From Nostoc sp. B(2019) (GTDB taxonomy: Bacteria; Cyanobacteriota; Cyanobacteriia; Cyanobacteriales; Nostocaceae): a stretch of DNA of 64,000 nucleotides. Location of the stretch: the NCBI RefSeq assembly GCF_010091925.1, contig NZ_WVID01000011.1, forward strand, positions 124,001-188,000. The letters are read 5' to 3'. Numbering within the stretch: position 1 is the first letter of the stretch; every line of letters begins with the position of its first letter. The translations under genes were made by a program, and so were the position numbers. This document shows, in pieces, positions 6,706-15,313 of the stretch. The notes beneath the pieces are model-generated. The model was not told the DNA's origin. It saw nothing but the letters and a program-made list of their open reading frames with translations, and searched no databases.

Positions 6706-9060
6706 ATGGAATTTTCAATCGCTACACTCCTTGCCAATTTCACCGATGATAAATTGGTAGCTCGTAAAGTTTTAGAAAAGAAACTTGGTTGCGAGGATGA
6801 AGACAGTTTACAAAAACTTCACATTGCCTTGGATGTTCTGGAAAAAATCGGTATTTTAGTAAAAGAACGAGGCAAGTACCGCCGTGTCACAGAAGAGGGA
6901 ATAATTGAAGCAAAACTTCGTTGTTCGAGTAAGGGCTTTTGCTTCGCTATTCAAGATGTGGAAGGAGCCGAAGATATTTACATCCGCGAAAGTCATTTGA
7001 GTAATGCTTGGAATGGCGATCGCGTTTTGGTAAGAGTTCTCAAAGAAGGTAGTCGCCGCCGCTCTCCCGAAGGAGAAGTCAAGCTAATTCTAGAACGCTC
7101 CAACCATACTTTACTGGCACGGATCAAGCAGGTAGAAAGCGGTTTCCGGGCTGTACCCTTAGATGATCGATTACTGTTTGAACTCAAAATTCAGACCAAT
7201 GGTGCGAAATTAGAAGAAGCGATCGATCACCTTGCTCACGTAGAAGTCCTGCGTTACCCATTGGCACAATATCCCCCATTGGGCCGGGTAGTCCAAATCC
7301 TCGGCAGCGATGCTGAAGCCGCTGCTGATATAGATTTGGTAACATGTAAGCATGACCTTTCCCGCAATTTCCCGGATAACGTGCTCGAAGCAGCAGCAAA
7401 GTTACCCAAAAGATTGCTAAAAGCAGACCTGAAAAATCGTCTTGATTTACGTAATTTGTTTACCCTAACCATCGCAGGGGTGAATGGTGACTCTAAGGTT
7501 ATAGAAAATGCTTTCAGCTTGGAAAGAACCTCATCCGGAAATTGGCTTTTGGGCGTTCATACCAGTGATGTTTCCCACTATGTTCAACCCGACGAACCCC
7601 TAGATAGAGAAGCATTTAAGCGAGGAAAGTCAGTTTATCTGGGAGAGTTAATGCTGCCAATGCTGCCAGACAGCGTAGCAGAACGCTGTTCTTTAGTACC
7701 TGGAAGCGATCGCCTAACCATCTCTTTTCTAATTACCATTGACCCACAATCAGGACAAGTGGTGGAATGGGAAATTCAATCCAGCGTCATTAAAGTAGAC
7801 ACAGCATTAACTACAGAACAAGCTCAAGCAATTCTGGCGGGTCAACCTAAAGAGAAATCCGCAGAGGTGATCGAGACACTGCAAGACCTGCAAACTTTGC
7901 AAAAAGCAGTAAAACAGTCACGGTTAGCTCGTGGGAGCCTACAGTTAAATCTGCCACCCAGCCAAAATCCCTACTATGATGAGGGGATTCTGGGAGCCGT
8001 GGTAGTGAATGATTTACCTGTGCGATCGCTATTAACGGAGTTCGTACTACTAGTTAATCAACTGGTAGCAAACCACTTAAGCGCCCTAGGTATTCCCGCT
8101 ATCTGGAGAGTCCAAGGCTCACCGGATACCGAAGATGTCCAAGAAATGCTGAAATTGGCAATCAATTTAGGCGTGGAACTGTCACTAGATCCAGAAGTAG
8201 ATATCCAACCCCTCGATTATCAACAGTTAACCAGAGCTTTTGCAGAATCTCCTTCTGAGCAAGTTCTGACCTACTTGTTGCAAGATACCCTCAAGCCAGC
8301 TGTGTATACCACCACCAAAGGATCTCACTTTGGTCTGGCGCTACCGCAATATACCCACTTTAGCGCCCCCTTACGGCGTTACCCAGATTTGCTGATGCAG
8401 AGGGTGTTTTATTCGCTACTTGAACATGGGCGCGATCGCCGTAATACCCGTGTCAAAGAACGTGTAAATCTCCGCCACTCCTCTTGTCATCAGGAAATCA
8501 ACTGGAACGTTTTACCCCCAGAATTGCAACAAGAACTTCAAAGCGATTTGACTAGGGTAATTGTCCAAATCAATGACCGGGAAAAAGAAGTCCAAGAAGC
8601 CGAAGCTGATTTAGCAGGACTGCAAAAAGCCCAACTGATGAAACAGCGCATCGGTCAAGTCTTTCAAGGCGTAATTACCGGTGTTCAATCCTACGGTTTC
8701 TTTGTAGAAATTGAAGTACCAGCAGCAGAAATTGAGACCAGCGGTAATCCTGGTGTGCCTTTGAGGGTTGAAGGACTAGTACATGTCAGTTCACTTAAAG
8801 ACGATTGGTATGAATATCGTGCCAGACAACAGGCTTTGTTTGGTCGCAAAAATCGCGCTTCCTATAGATTAGGCGATCGCGTTGCTGTACAAGTTAAAAG
8901 TGTCGATTACTACCGCCAGCAAATTGACTTGGTAACTGTCGGTAGCGATGGTGTAGCTAAAGGCTCATCTCTAGGTGGATCCAATGATGATCCTTCAGAT
9001 CTCTACTTACCCAATGACATCGAATCTGACGACATAGACCCTTATGCGGAGGATGAGTAA
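6706..9060 (+). CDS. RNase II/R-family protein lacking the catalytic aspartates
   Basis: Order and length (784 residues) fit RNase R: N-terminal winged-helix and cold-shock-like regions, an RNB core (about 235-570) and a C-terminal S1 RNA-binding domain (about 648-760, GQVFQGVITGVQSYGFFVEI at its start). Core landmarks are kept: GVHTSDVSHYV, PLDREAFKRGKSVY, PMLPDSVAERCSL and HFSAPLRRYPDL (551-562). However, the metal site, which reads TIDGEDARDFDDA in E. coli RNase R, here reads TIAGVNGDSKVIENA (255-269), so all four catalytic Asp are missing, and the IHDKP motif is WRVQGSP (467-473). I infer an RNA-binding protein without hydrolytic activity. ubiX follows after 17 bp, suggesting one operon. 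A tail of acidic residues ends the protein. Confidence 0.9.
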   Translation: MEFSIATLLANFTDDKLVARKVLEKKLGCEDEDSLQKLHIALDVLEKIGILVKERGKYRRVTEEGIIEAKLRCSSKGFCFAIQDVEGAEDIYIRESHLSNAWNGDRVLVRVLKEGSRRRSPEGEVKLILERSNHTLLARIKQVESGFRAVPLDDRLLFELKIQTNGAKLEEAIDHLAHVEVLRYPLAQYPPLGRVVQILGSDAEAAADIDLVTCKHDLSRNFPDNVLEAAAKLPKRLLKADLKNRLDLRNLFTLTIAGVNGDSKVIENAFSLERTSSGNWLLGVHTSDVSHYVQPDEPLDREAFKRGKSVYLGELMLPMLPDSVAERCSLVPGSDRLTISFLITIDPQSGQVVEWEIQSSVIKVDTALTTEQAQAILAGQPKEKSAEVIETLQDLQTLQKAVKQSRLARGSLQLNLPPSQNPYYDEGILGAVVVNDLPVRSLLTEFVLLVNQLVANHLSALGIPAIWRVQGSPDTEDVQEMLKLAINLGVELSLDPEVDIQPLDYQQLTRAFAESPSEQVLTYLLQDTLKPAVYTTTKGSHFGLALPQYTHFSAPLRRYPDLLMQRVFYSLLEHGRDRRNTRVKERVNLRHSSCHQEINWNVLPPELQQELQSDLTRVIVQINDREKEVQEAEADLAGLQKAQLMKQRIGQVFQGVITGVQSYGFFVEIEVPAAEIETSGNPGVPLRVEGLVHVSSLKDDWYEYRARQQALFGRKNRASYRLGDRVAVQVKSVDYYRQQIDLVTVGSDGVAKGSSLGGSNDDPSDLYLPNDIESDDIDPYAEDE

Positions 9061-9077
9061 AATCAACCAATACATCT

Positions 9078-9698
9078 GTGTCAAATAACACTAAGCCTCT
9101 GATTTTAGGCGTATCAGGCGCATCTGGTCTGATTTACGCTGTTCGTGCTATCAAGTTTCTATTAGAAGCGGAGTATAGGATTGAACTAGTTGCTTCTAAA
9201 TCAACCTACATGGTTTGGCAATCGGAGCAAGATATCCGTATGCCATCAGAACCCACTACACAAGAGCAATTCTGGCGAGAGCAAGCCGGAGTTGCACTTT
9301 TAGGTAAACTACGCTGTCACCCTTGGAGTGATGTCGGAGCTAATATCGCCAGTGGTTCCTTTTCCACTCTGGGGATGATTGTCATGCCATGTAGTATGAG
9401 TACAGTGGCAAAGCTAGCAGTTGGCTTAAGTTCCGACTTACTCGAACGGGCCGCAGATGTCCAACTCAAAGAAGGACGAAAGCTAGTCATCGTCCCCCGT
9501 GAAACTCCTTTTAGCCTGATTCACTTGCGTAACTTAACAACTTTGGCAGAAGCCGGAGTCAGAGTTGTCCCTGCTATTCCCGCTTGGTATCATAATCCCC
9601 AAACCATTGAGGATTTAGTTGATTTTGTAGTTGCCCGTGCTTTAGATCAACTAGATATTGACTGTATCCCAATTCAGCGGTGGCAAGGTCGTCGTTAA
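9078..9698 (+). CDS. ubiX: Flavin prenyltransferase UbiX-like
   Basis: UbiX joins dimethylallyl phosphate to FMN, making the prenylated flavin needed by UbiD-type decarboxylases; in cyanobacteria this probably serves plastoquinone synthesis (decarboxylation of the 4-hydroxybenzoate-derived ring). The 206-residue protein opens with the flavin-binding motif GVSGASGLIYAVRAIKFLL, and contains MIVMPCSMSTVAKLAVGL and VPRETPFSLIHLRNL, both typical of the family. The start is GTG at 9078; no in-frame ATG precedes the flavin motif. The gene is 17 bp after the RNase R-like gene and probably shares its transcript. The remaining question is only UbiX versus a close paralogue of the Pad1 type. Confidence 0.93.
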   Translation: MSNNTKPLILGVSGASGLIYAVRAIKFLLEAEYRIELVASKSTYMVWQSEQDIRMPSEPTTQEQFWREQAGVALLGKLRCHPWSDVGANIASGSFSTLGMIVMPCSMSTVAKLAVGLSSDLLERAADVQLKEGRKLVIVPRETPFSLIHLRNLTTLAEAGVRVVPAIPAWYHNPQTIEDLVDFVVARALDQLDIDCIPIQRWQGRR

Positions 9699-9699
9699 A

Positions 9700-9738
9700 G
9701 TATGAAGTGTGTAGTGTGAAGTATGAAGTATGAAGTAG
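9700..9738. repeat. Heptamer tandem repeat (GTATGAA type)
   Basis: Five to six tandem near-copies of GTATGAA/GTGTGAA fill the bases right after the ubiX stop. A second short pyrimidine-rich array (TTTATCC units) follows at about 9770-9796. These are STRR-type repeats. Confidence 0.75.
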
Positions 9739-9805
9739 AAAATTTCAGTATTCAGCCTTTAGCCTTCATTACTTTATTCTTTATCCTTTATCCTTTCCTA
9801 ATCCT

Positions 9806-10513
9806 ATGGCTGTAATTCGTTTAATTCTGTTGGTGGCTGTACTGGGAGGACTAACGCTATTATTAGTCCAAAATTGGTCACCTGCCCTATCGCTAGTATT
9901 TTTGGGTATGCGAACTCAACCCTTACCACTAGCGATGTGGATTTTATTTAGTACTGCCACTGGTGCTTTCACATCTATAGCGATCGCTACTTTGTTTAAA
10001 TTATCCAATTATTTTACAGGAGGGCAACGCCAAACTTCTTACAAATCAACCGCAACTTCATCACGTGCGAAGGCAACTCGTAAAGAAGAGCCTACACCCT
10101 CCCCTGCTAGTCCCCCACCACCAGCTAGTAAAACAAAATACCCTACCAGTGATGAATTTGATGATTGGGAGACAAATAGTAGTGGAGATGATGATTGGAA
10201 CTTTGATGAAAAGCCCGAACAAGAGCCTACCCCTAGTACTAAAACTCAACAGGTTAGAGACTCTCAAACCTACGAACGTCAACAACCACAACCTAAAAGC
10301 ACCTCTGAGTCTGGTTCGGTTTACTCCTACAGCTACCGGGAACCAAAAAATACTGCTGCGGGAAAAACTGAATCAATTTACGATGCTGATTACCGGGTAA
10401 TCATCCCTCCTTACCAAGCACCGACTACGAATCAAGCGGACGCCGACGATGATGATGATTGGAAATTTTTTGATGACGATTCAGAGGATGGAGATGAACG
10501 CTCCCGTCGATGA
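9806..10513 (+). CDS. LapA-like membrane protein with acidic disordered tail
   Basis: The first about 85 residues form a LapA/DUF1049-like module with two membrane segments: LILLVAVLGGLTLLLVQNW (about 5-23), with the VQN motif characteristic of the family, and PLAMWILFSTATGAFTSIAIATLF (about 40-63). The rest, to residue 235, is low-complexity: Pro/Ser/Thr-rich, then patches of acidic residues with Trp (DDDDWKFFDDD). In E. coli LapA works with LapB in envelope quality control; the job in cyanobacteria is not known. A second, shorter LapA-like gene lies at 36173-36451. The ATG at 9806 is the first codon of the hydrophobic segment and is well placed. Confidence 0.78.
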   Translation: MAVIRLILLVAVLGGLTLLLVQNWSPALSLVFLGMRTQPLPLAMWILFSTATGAFTSIAIATLFKLSNYFTGGQRQTSYKSTATSSRAKATRKEEPTPSPASPPPPASKTKYPTSDEFDDWETNSSGDDDWNFDEKPEQEPTPSTKTQQVRDSQTYERQQPQPKSTSESGSVYSYSYREPKNTAAGKTESIYDADYRVIIPPYQAPTTNQADADDDDDWKFFDDDSEDGDERSRR

Positions 10514-10517
10514 ATGC

Positions 10518-10712
10518 CTATTTAATACCACAACGCTCTCTGGATTCTTGCTTGACCTTACCAGTCATCGCAGCTTCCTGCAAATTCATGAAAGCATTAA
10601 AATCTTCCAAGTCATAACGGGTAGTTAATAGTTGTCTTAGTTGATTTTCTGCTTCCACAGTCAAATAGCCAGTTGCTAAAGCTCTTTGTACTACGTCACG
10701 AATTCGAGTCAT
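10518..10712 (-). CDS. Small conserved cyanobacterial protein, 64 residues
   Basis: The protein MTRIRDVVQRALATGYLT...ENQLRQLL is of a type I recognise from many cyanobacteria but whose function is unknown. It is predicted all-helical and soluble, with the conserved pattern YLTVEAENQLRQLL near the N-terminus and DLEDFNAFMNLQEAAMTGKVKQESRE in the second half. I place the start at the ATG at 10712 because GAGG precedes it at good spacing; an ATG five codons upstream (10727) lies inside that site. The stop is 4 bases from the stop of the convergent LapA-like gene, so the two genes share a terminator region. Confidence 0.72.
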   Translation of the reverse strand: MTRIRDVVQRALATGYLTVEAENQLRQLLTTRYDLEDFNAFMNLQEAAMTGKVKQESRERCGIK

Positions 10713-11179
10713 GGTTTGACACCTCATTCATACTACATTTATTGATTTGGGATTACTTAGGTGGAATATGCAGTAGTTTTGTGCCTAAACCATCAGATTG
10801 GCAAATATTGCCTGTACAATGTCGGAAATTGAGTCATTATTTACACCTTTATCGGAAACGTTTTATTGATTAGGGCTTGTTATTACTAAACTTTTAGAAG
10901 TTGCACACTGTGCCACTAAAAACACAGTATTTTTTAAATCTAAAATTGCCCCACCAGACATAGAGTCTTGGTTGTTTGTGTAGACAGAAATTGTTTGAAT
11001 AAAGTTTCCAACAAGCTTTGTTAAATTTCCGTTAAGCCTAAAGATACCTAAGCAACAACGCCAAGTCACCTAACGATAGTTACTAAATTCGTTATAAATT
11101 TACCGTTTATTTATTCTGCTTTTATAGAAGAATCGTTAATATATTGCCTTAGTTACTTTAAATACATAAATGAACAGTA
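10713..11179. other. AT-rich intergenic region
   Basis: About 465 bases between divergent genes. I find no gene, strong hairpin or repeat. The short open frames on either strand have no ribosome-binding site or recognisable product. It should contain the promoters of the small protein gene (minus) and of the STAND ATPase (plus). Confidence 0.5.
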
Positions 11180-12913
11180 ATGGCAACACCTGATTCAAAT
11201 CAAATAGAAGATGAATTTATCGAAGCTAAAAACAATTGGGAGTTAGAAAAGTTATACGTAGATTTGGCATCTGCAAAGGGAAAAGCCTTAACACCTGTTG
11301 AAAAGAAATTTCTCAGAGGTTTACTTTGTGGTTGTAGCCCTGCTGAAATTGCTAACATTGTCTATCAAAGTCGTAGTAGCAGTACTGTTAGAGTTTATCT
11401 TTCCAATGGGGTATATAAATACCTAGAAGAAATGCTGAGTGCCCAATCAGGCTACTCAGTCAAGGTGAAAAATTGGAGTCGCGTGACTCATTTATTAGAA
11501 AAAGCTGGGTATAAAAAAGGTTGGTTGCAAATACAATCAGCAATCACCCCAGTAAAAAATCCCAAAGAAAAAAATACTGATTTAGGAAAAATTGAATCAG
11601 TTCAAATACAAGATTGGGGCGAAGCTATTGATGTAAGTTCATTTCACGGAAGGATAACAGAACTAACAACAGTTCAAAAATGGATTGTGCAAGAGCGTTG
11701 TCGGTTAGTAGTAGTTCTGGGTATGGGAGGAATTGGTAAAACTGCTTTTTCAGTCAAACTGGCAGACGAAATTAAAGATAAGTTTAAGTATGTTATCTGG
11801 CGATCGCTGCGTCTTGCGCCATCTCTAGAGGTGCTTTTAAAGCAACTCATGGAAATCCTATCATCAAAGCCAGAGACAAAAAGTACAGAAACTTTGAACA
11901 GTAGAATTTCGCGATTGATTGATTATTTGCGCTCCTCTCGTTGTCTAATTGTTTTAGATCATGTTGACGCTATTTTGGGCAATAACTATAACCATGAGAC
12001 ACCAGAATATCCAACTGTGCCAGATGGTAATTCAAGTATAAAAAATACTTCTTCGCTCGTAGCTCAGATTGAGTATCGTCAAGGTTATGAGGGTTATGGG
12101 GAATTAATTAGAAGGCTGGGAGAATCACAACATCAAAGTTGCCTAGTGTTAACAAGTCGGGAAAAACCCCCAGATTTTCCGGCAATAGAAGGAGAAAAAT
12201 TACCTGTTCGCTCTTTGAAATTAACTGGCTTAAGTCAGGTAGAAAACATCCTCATTCTCAAAGCTAAAGGATTTACTAGCTTAAAAGAAGAGGAATGTAG
12301 AGCATTAAACTACTGGTATGCAGGCAACCCATTATTTATTAAATTAATCGCTACAACTATTCAAGAATTATTTGGTGGCAATATATATGAGTTTATTCAA
12401 CAGGGTACTGTGGTTTTTGGAGAGATTCGGGTAATTTTAGACGAGCAGTTTAGTCGGTTGTCTGAGTTAGAAAAGCAAATTATGTACTGGATTGCCCTCA
12501 ATCAAGATTTTGTCTCAGTACGGGAGTTGCAGAAAGAGATAATATCAGGGTTTTCAAAAAGATTATCGCAAAGATTAATCTTGGAGGCTATGGAGTTATT
12601 ACAAAAGCGATGTCTAATCGACAAGGCTTCTCTACGAGAGGCTTCTCTACGAGAGGCTTCTCTACGAGAGGCTTCGCCAACGCCAACGCCAACGCCAACG
12701 CTTATAGAGAAGGCTCCAACTACGCTAATCGAAAAGGAAGTATCCAGTTTTACCCAAACCCCAGTATTGAAAGAGTATATAATAGAACGCTTAATAGAAG
12801 AAGATTTTAAATTAAGTGAAGATAAAGAGAGCTATTTATTGATAAACAATACAATTTTTGCAGCACAACTGAGAAACTACATTCAAGAAAATCGGCTGAA
12901 TGTGGAGAGTTAA
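11180..12913 (+). CDS. STAND/NB-ARC ATPase with N-terminal HTH-like domain, no sensor repeats
   Basis: The 577-residue protein starts with a helical domain (about 15-110) whose core TPVEKKFLRGLLCGCSPAEIANIV reads like the HTH domain found at the N-terminus of cyanobacterial WD40-NB-ARC proteins. The NB-ARC ATPase follows: Walker A GMGGIGKT at 181-188, Walker B CLIVLDHVD at 255-263, SCLVLTSREKP as sensor 1, and LSELEKQIMYWIAL as winged-helix start. Such proteins are usually followed by long WD40 or TPR sensor repeats; here the chain ends soon after a low-complexity insert (about 482-507, SLREA repeats then PTPTPTP). Cyanobacterial STANDs may act in signalling or in phage defence; this one has no visible effector domain beyond the HTH. 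It stands alone. Confidence 0.85.
   Translation: MATPDSNQIEDEFIEAKNNWELEKLYVDLASAKGKALTPVEKKFLRGLLCGCSPAEIANIVYQSRSSSTVRVYLSNGVYKYLEEMLSAQSGYSVKVKNWSRVTHLLEKAGYKKGWLQIQSAITPVKNPKEKNTDLGKIESVQIQDWGEAIDVSSFHGRITELTTVQKWIVQERCRLVVVLGMGGIGKTAFSVKLADEIKDKFKYVIWRSLRLAPSLEVLLKQLMEILSSKPETKSTETLNSRISRLIDYLRSSRCLIVLDHVDAILGNNYNHETPEYPTVPDGNSSIKNTSSLVAQIEYRQGYEGYGELIRRLGESQHQSCLVLTSREKPPDFPAIEGEKLPVRSLKLTGLSQVENILILKAKGFTSLKEEECRALNYWYAGNPLFIKLIATTIQELFGGNIYEFIQQGTVVFGEIRVILDEQFSRLSELEKQIMYWIALNQDFVSVRELQKEIISGFSKRLSQRLILEAMELLQKRCLIDKASLREASLREASLREASPTPTPTPTLIEKAPTTLIEKEVSSFTQTPVLKEYIIERLIEEDFKLSEDKESYLLINNTIFAAQLRNYIQENRLNVES
12625..12699. repeat. Tandem repeats inside the STAND ATPase gene
   Basis: Three perfect copies of the 15-mer GGCTTCTCTACGAGA (12625-12669) plus a partial copy are followed by four copies of GCCAAC (12676-12699). 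Both units are multiples of three, so the reading frame survives and encodes SLREA repeats and PT repeats. The GGCTTCTCTACGAGA unit is itself near-palindromic and related to the dispersed GC-rich palindromes elsewhere in the window. Confidence 0.92.
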
Positions 12914-13027
12914 ACTAGAGTGAGGAGTTAGAAGTTAAGACAACTCATAACTCATGAGAAGTTAGAGCAGCGGCTACCGCCGTAGGCATCTGAACTTCGG
13001 TAACTTATAACTGGAGCGAAGCGACTG

Positions 13028-13573
13028 GTGAGCAGCTTATTACAAGGAGTCAATCTGTATTTAGTTGGCATGATGGGTGCTGGTAAGACGACGATAGGAC
13101 GTTTACTGGCAAAACATCTAGGTTATGGGTTTGTGGATACAGATGATGTCATTGTCAAAGCAGCAGGTAGATCTATTAATGAGTTATTTGCCCAAGAAGG
13201 TGAAGCCGGGTTTCGCCAGTTAGAAAGCGACGTGCTTTCACAAGTTTGTGCTTATACAAAGTTGACTATAGCAACTGGTGGGGGTATTGTACTGCGGCGA
13301 GAAAACTGGGGTTACTTACACCACGGTTTAATTGTCTGGCTAGATGTCCCACTTGACTTACTTTACAGCCGCTTAGCTGAGGATACTACAAGACCACTCC
13401 TGCAAGACGCTGATCCCAAGGGCAAGTTGCGATCGCTCCTCGAACAACGAACACCACTTTACTCTCAAGCGGATTTGCGAATCACCGTGCAGGAGGGAGA
13501 AACACCTGAAGAAATTGTCAAGCGAGTACTTGAGGCAATTCCTAGCGTTCTCAAAACACAAGTTTCTCATTAA
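13028..13573 (+). CDS. aroK: Shikimate kinase
   Basis: Shikimate kinase phosphorylates shikimate to shikimate 3-phosphate in aromatic amino acid and quinone synthesis. The P-loop GMMGAGKTTIG (about residues 14-24), the shikimate-binding DTD (FVDTDDVI), FRQLESDVL and the glycine motif ATGGGIVLR are all present, as is the lid arginine in TTRPLLQ. The length, 181 residues, is normal. The start is GTG at 13028 giving MSSLLQGVNLYLVGMMG; there is no ATG before the P-loop. The bases before it hold a degenerate repeat (12958-13020) rather than an obvious promoter. Confidence 0.96.
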   Translation: MSSLLQGVNLYLVGMMGAGKTTIGRLLAKHLGYGFVDTDDVIVKAAGRSINELFAQEGEAGFRQLESDVLSQVCAYTKLTIATGGGIVLRRENWGYLHHGLIVWLDVPLDLLYSRLAEDTTRPLLQDADPKGKLRSLLEQRTPLYSQADLRITVQEGETPEEIVKRVLEAIPSVLKTQVSH

Positions 13574-13706
13574 TAGAGAATGGATAATAATTTATCAATG
13601 TTTATTTTGACATCATTAAGTAGTACTTTTCTTATCAGAAAGTAATTGCCTTGGGGCAGTTCCGTTTAAAGGGCCAGATTTATATACGTCAAGGCAAGCG
13701 ATAATA

Positions 13707-13883
13707 TTAGGCGATCGCATCACCCCAATCACTCAAAAATTCCACCTGATTTTGCATATCCTTTGCTGACTTAGCTGCAATTAACTTCAAAAGGCGACGC
13801 ATTTGCTCACCAACTGAGTAGCTTTGCTGTCCCAAAATAATGCCAGCGTGTGATTCTTCTCGTTCTAGTAGAATTGTGTGCAT
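13707..13883 (-). pseudogene. 5'-truncated relic of a DUF5615 (PIN-like) toxin gene
   Basis: The minus strand encodes 58 residues from an ATG at 13883: LLEREESHAGIILGQQ, SVGEQMRRLLKLI, then DMQNQVEFLSDW. These correspond to the C-terminal half of DUF5615/PIN-like toxin proteins, in which a strand like HAGIIL.Q is followed by SVGEQ.RRLL and a final EFLS.W. The N-terminal half with the catalytic aspartates is missing, stops occur just upstream, and no antitoxin gene is next to it. I read it as a toxin-antitoxin relic. Confidence 0.5.
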
Positions 13884-14040
13884 AACTATTATGCAATATC
13901 AAGGTTGTGCTGAAGAACGTAGGCGCTGCCTTAGAGTAAGATAACCCAAAAAATACGTTGGGAATATTGAGTTGTTGATTTTGAAAAAATTCCAGTTTAT
14001 TGAGTGTTTTGTGAATGCGATCATCACTTAACTTTCAAGA

Positions 14041-14241
14041 CAATTGCTACTACTTACTCGTAATCTGCCTACAAATTATGCCAGTGATAATGTCTTGGAT
14101 AACAATGTCGAATTTCAACTCATTTTTAGACACAGAACCCAATCATAATCAATGGATGAATGTAGTTGGCAAGGATTTAATTGTATTTATCGATGCGTTC
14201 CTGATAATTTTCGATTCTGGTTGCTAGTCCTTCTTTTATAG
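14041..14241 (+). pseudogene. Frameshifted relic of an xisI-family gene
   Basis: XisI proteins contain the run VEVQLIFDTERDHYQ...V.W....RIYGC. Here that run is spread over two frames: NNVEFQLIF (14101-14127), one extra base at 14128, then DTEPNHNQWMNV (14129-14164), then a one-base loss and WQGFNCIYRCV (14167-14199) back in the first frame. A stop follows at 14239. One insertion plus one deletion therefore account for the damage, and the N- and C-terminal parts are eroded or missing. XisH/XisI were described as factors controlling excision of the fdxN element in Anabaena and are present in many copies in cyanobacteria. No xisH lies next to it. Confidence 0.6.
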
Positions 14242-14402
14242 CTTTTCATATTTATCAGACAGATAATTATGTAAAAATTTTCCTTAATAGCAGAACAGTT
14301 TTTTAAACTATTTTTGCTCTTGGCAGATGTGAGACATTGTTACAGGTTCCAAAGTCTTCTACACTGACTGGAATAGGTTTTAACTCTTAACGGCGGCTCC
14401 TC

Positions 14403-15299
14403 ATGACGGTCAACGATACTGAGTATATTAGGCAAGCTGAAGCTACTCGTGTGCAAGTGCTAAGCGAAGCACTACCTTACATTCAACAATTCGCCGGTCG
14501 CACTGTTGTTGTGAAGTATGGTGGCGCGGCGATGAAAGATAGCGCCCTTAAAGATCAAGTCATCCGCGACATTGTATTCTTATCCTGCGTCGGTTTGCGA
14601 CCAATTCTAGTACACGGCGGTGGCCCAGAAATTAACAGTTGGTTAGATAAACTAGGAATCGAAGCGCAATTTAAGAATGGTCTACGTGTCACTGATGCCC
14701 CCACAATGGATGTAGTGGAAATGGTTTTAGTTGGTCGAGTCAATAAAGAAATTGTCTCTCTAATTAACCAAGCTGGAGGCTTAGCAGTAGGACTTTGCGG
14801 CAAAGACGGTAATCTATTTACAGCCCGTCCTCAAGGTCAAGAAGGCATTGGCTTTGTAGGGGAAGTCAGCAATGTAAATATCAAGATTTTGGATACCCTA
14901 GCTAGTAATGGCTATATTCCTGTAGTGTCAAGCGTAGCCGCCGACGAGTCGGGACAAGCTTACAACATTAACGCCGATACTGTGGCTGGCGAAATAGCAG
15001 CAGCATTAGGAGCAGAAAAGTTAATTTTATTGACTGACACTAGGGGTATTTTAAAAGATTATAAAGATTCGTCTACCTTGATTCCGAAAGTAGATATCCG
15101 CGAAGCTCGTGATCTGATTGCTAATGGTGTAGTCAGCGGTGGGATGATTCCAAAAGTTAATTGTTGTGTGCGATCGCTTGCTCAAGGAGTCCGTGCAGCA
15201 CACATCATTGATGGACGCATTCCCCACGCCCTGCTACTAGAAATCTTTACTGACGTAGGGATCGGTACCATGATTCTCGGTTCCCAGTTTACATCTTAG
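14403..15299 (+). CDS. argB: Acetylglutamate kinase
   Basis: ArgB phosphorylates N-acetylglutamate, the controlled step of arginine synthesis; in cyanobacteria it is the main target of the PII signal protein (GlnB), which relieves arginine inhibition when nitrogen is plentiful. The 298-residue protein has [11 protein letters not shown] (phosphate-binding lysine), [12 protein letters not shown], the substrate motif [25 protein letters not shown] and GGMIPKVN. The N-terminal helix of about 20 residues found in arginine-sensitive hexameric ArgB is present. The ATG at 14403 follows GGCGGCTCCTC; no strong Shine-Dalgarno is seen. It appears monocistronic. Confidence 0.97.
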   Translation: MTVNDTEYIRQAEATRVQVLSEALPYIQQFAGRTVVVKYGGAAMKDSALKDQVIRDIVFLSCVGLRPILVHGGGPEINSWLDKLGIEAQFKNGLRVTDAPTMDVVEMVLVGRVNKEIVSLINQAGGLAVGLCGKDGNLFTARPQGQEGIGFVGEVSNVNIKILDTLASNGYIPVVSSVAADESGQAYNINADTVAGEIAAALGAEKLILLTDTRGILKDYKDSSTLIPKVDIREARDLIANGVVSGGMIPKVNCCVRSLAQGVRAAHIIDGRIPHALLLEIFTDVGIGTMILGSQFTS

Positions 15300-15313
15300 G
15301 GGGGCATGGGCTG

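Noticed and set aside
12625-12699. Possible CRISPR array
   Set aside because: Units are directly abutting 15- and 6-base tandem repeats without spacers, inside an open gene.
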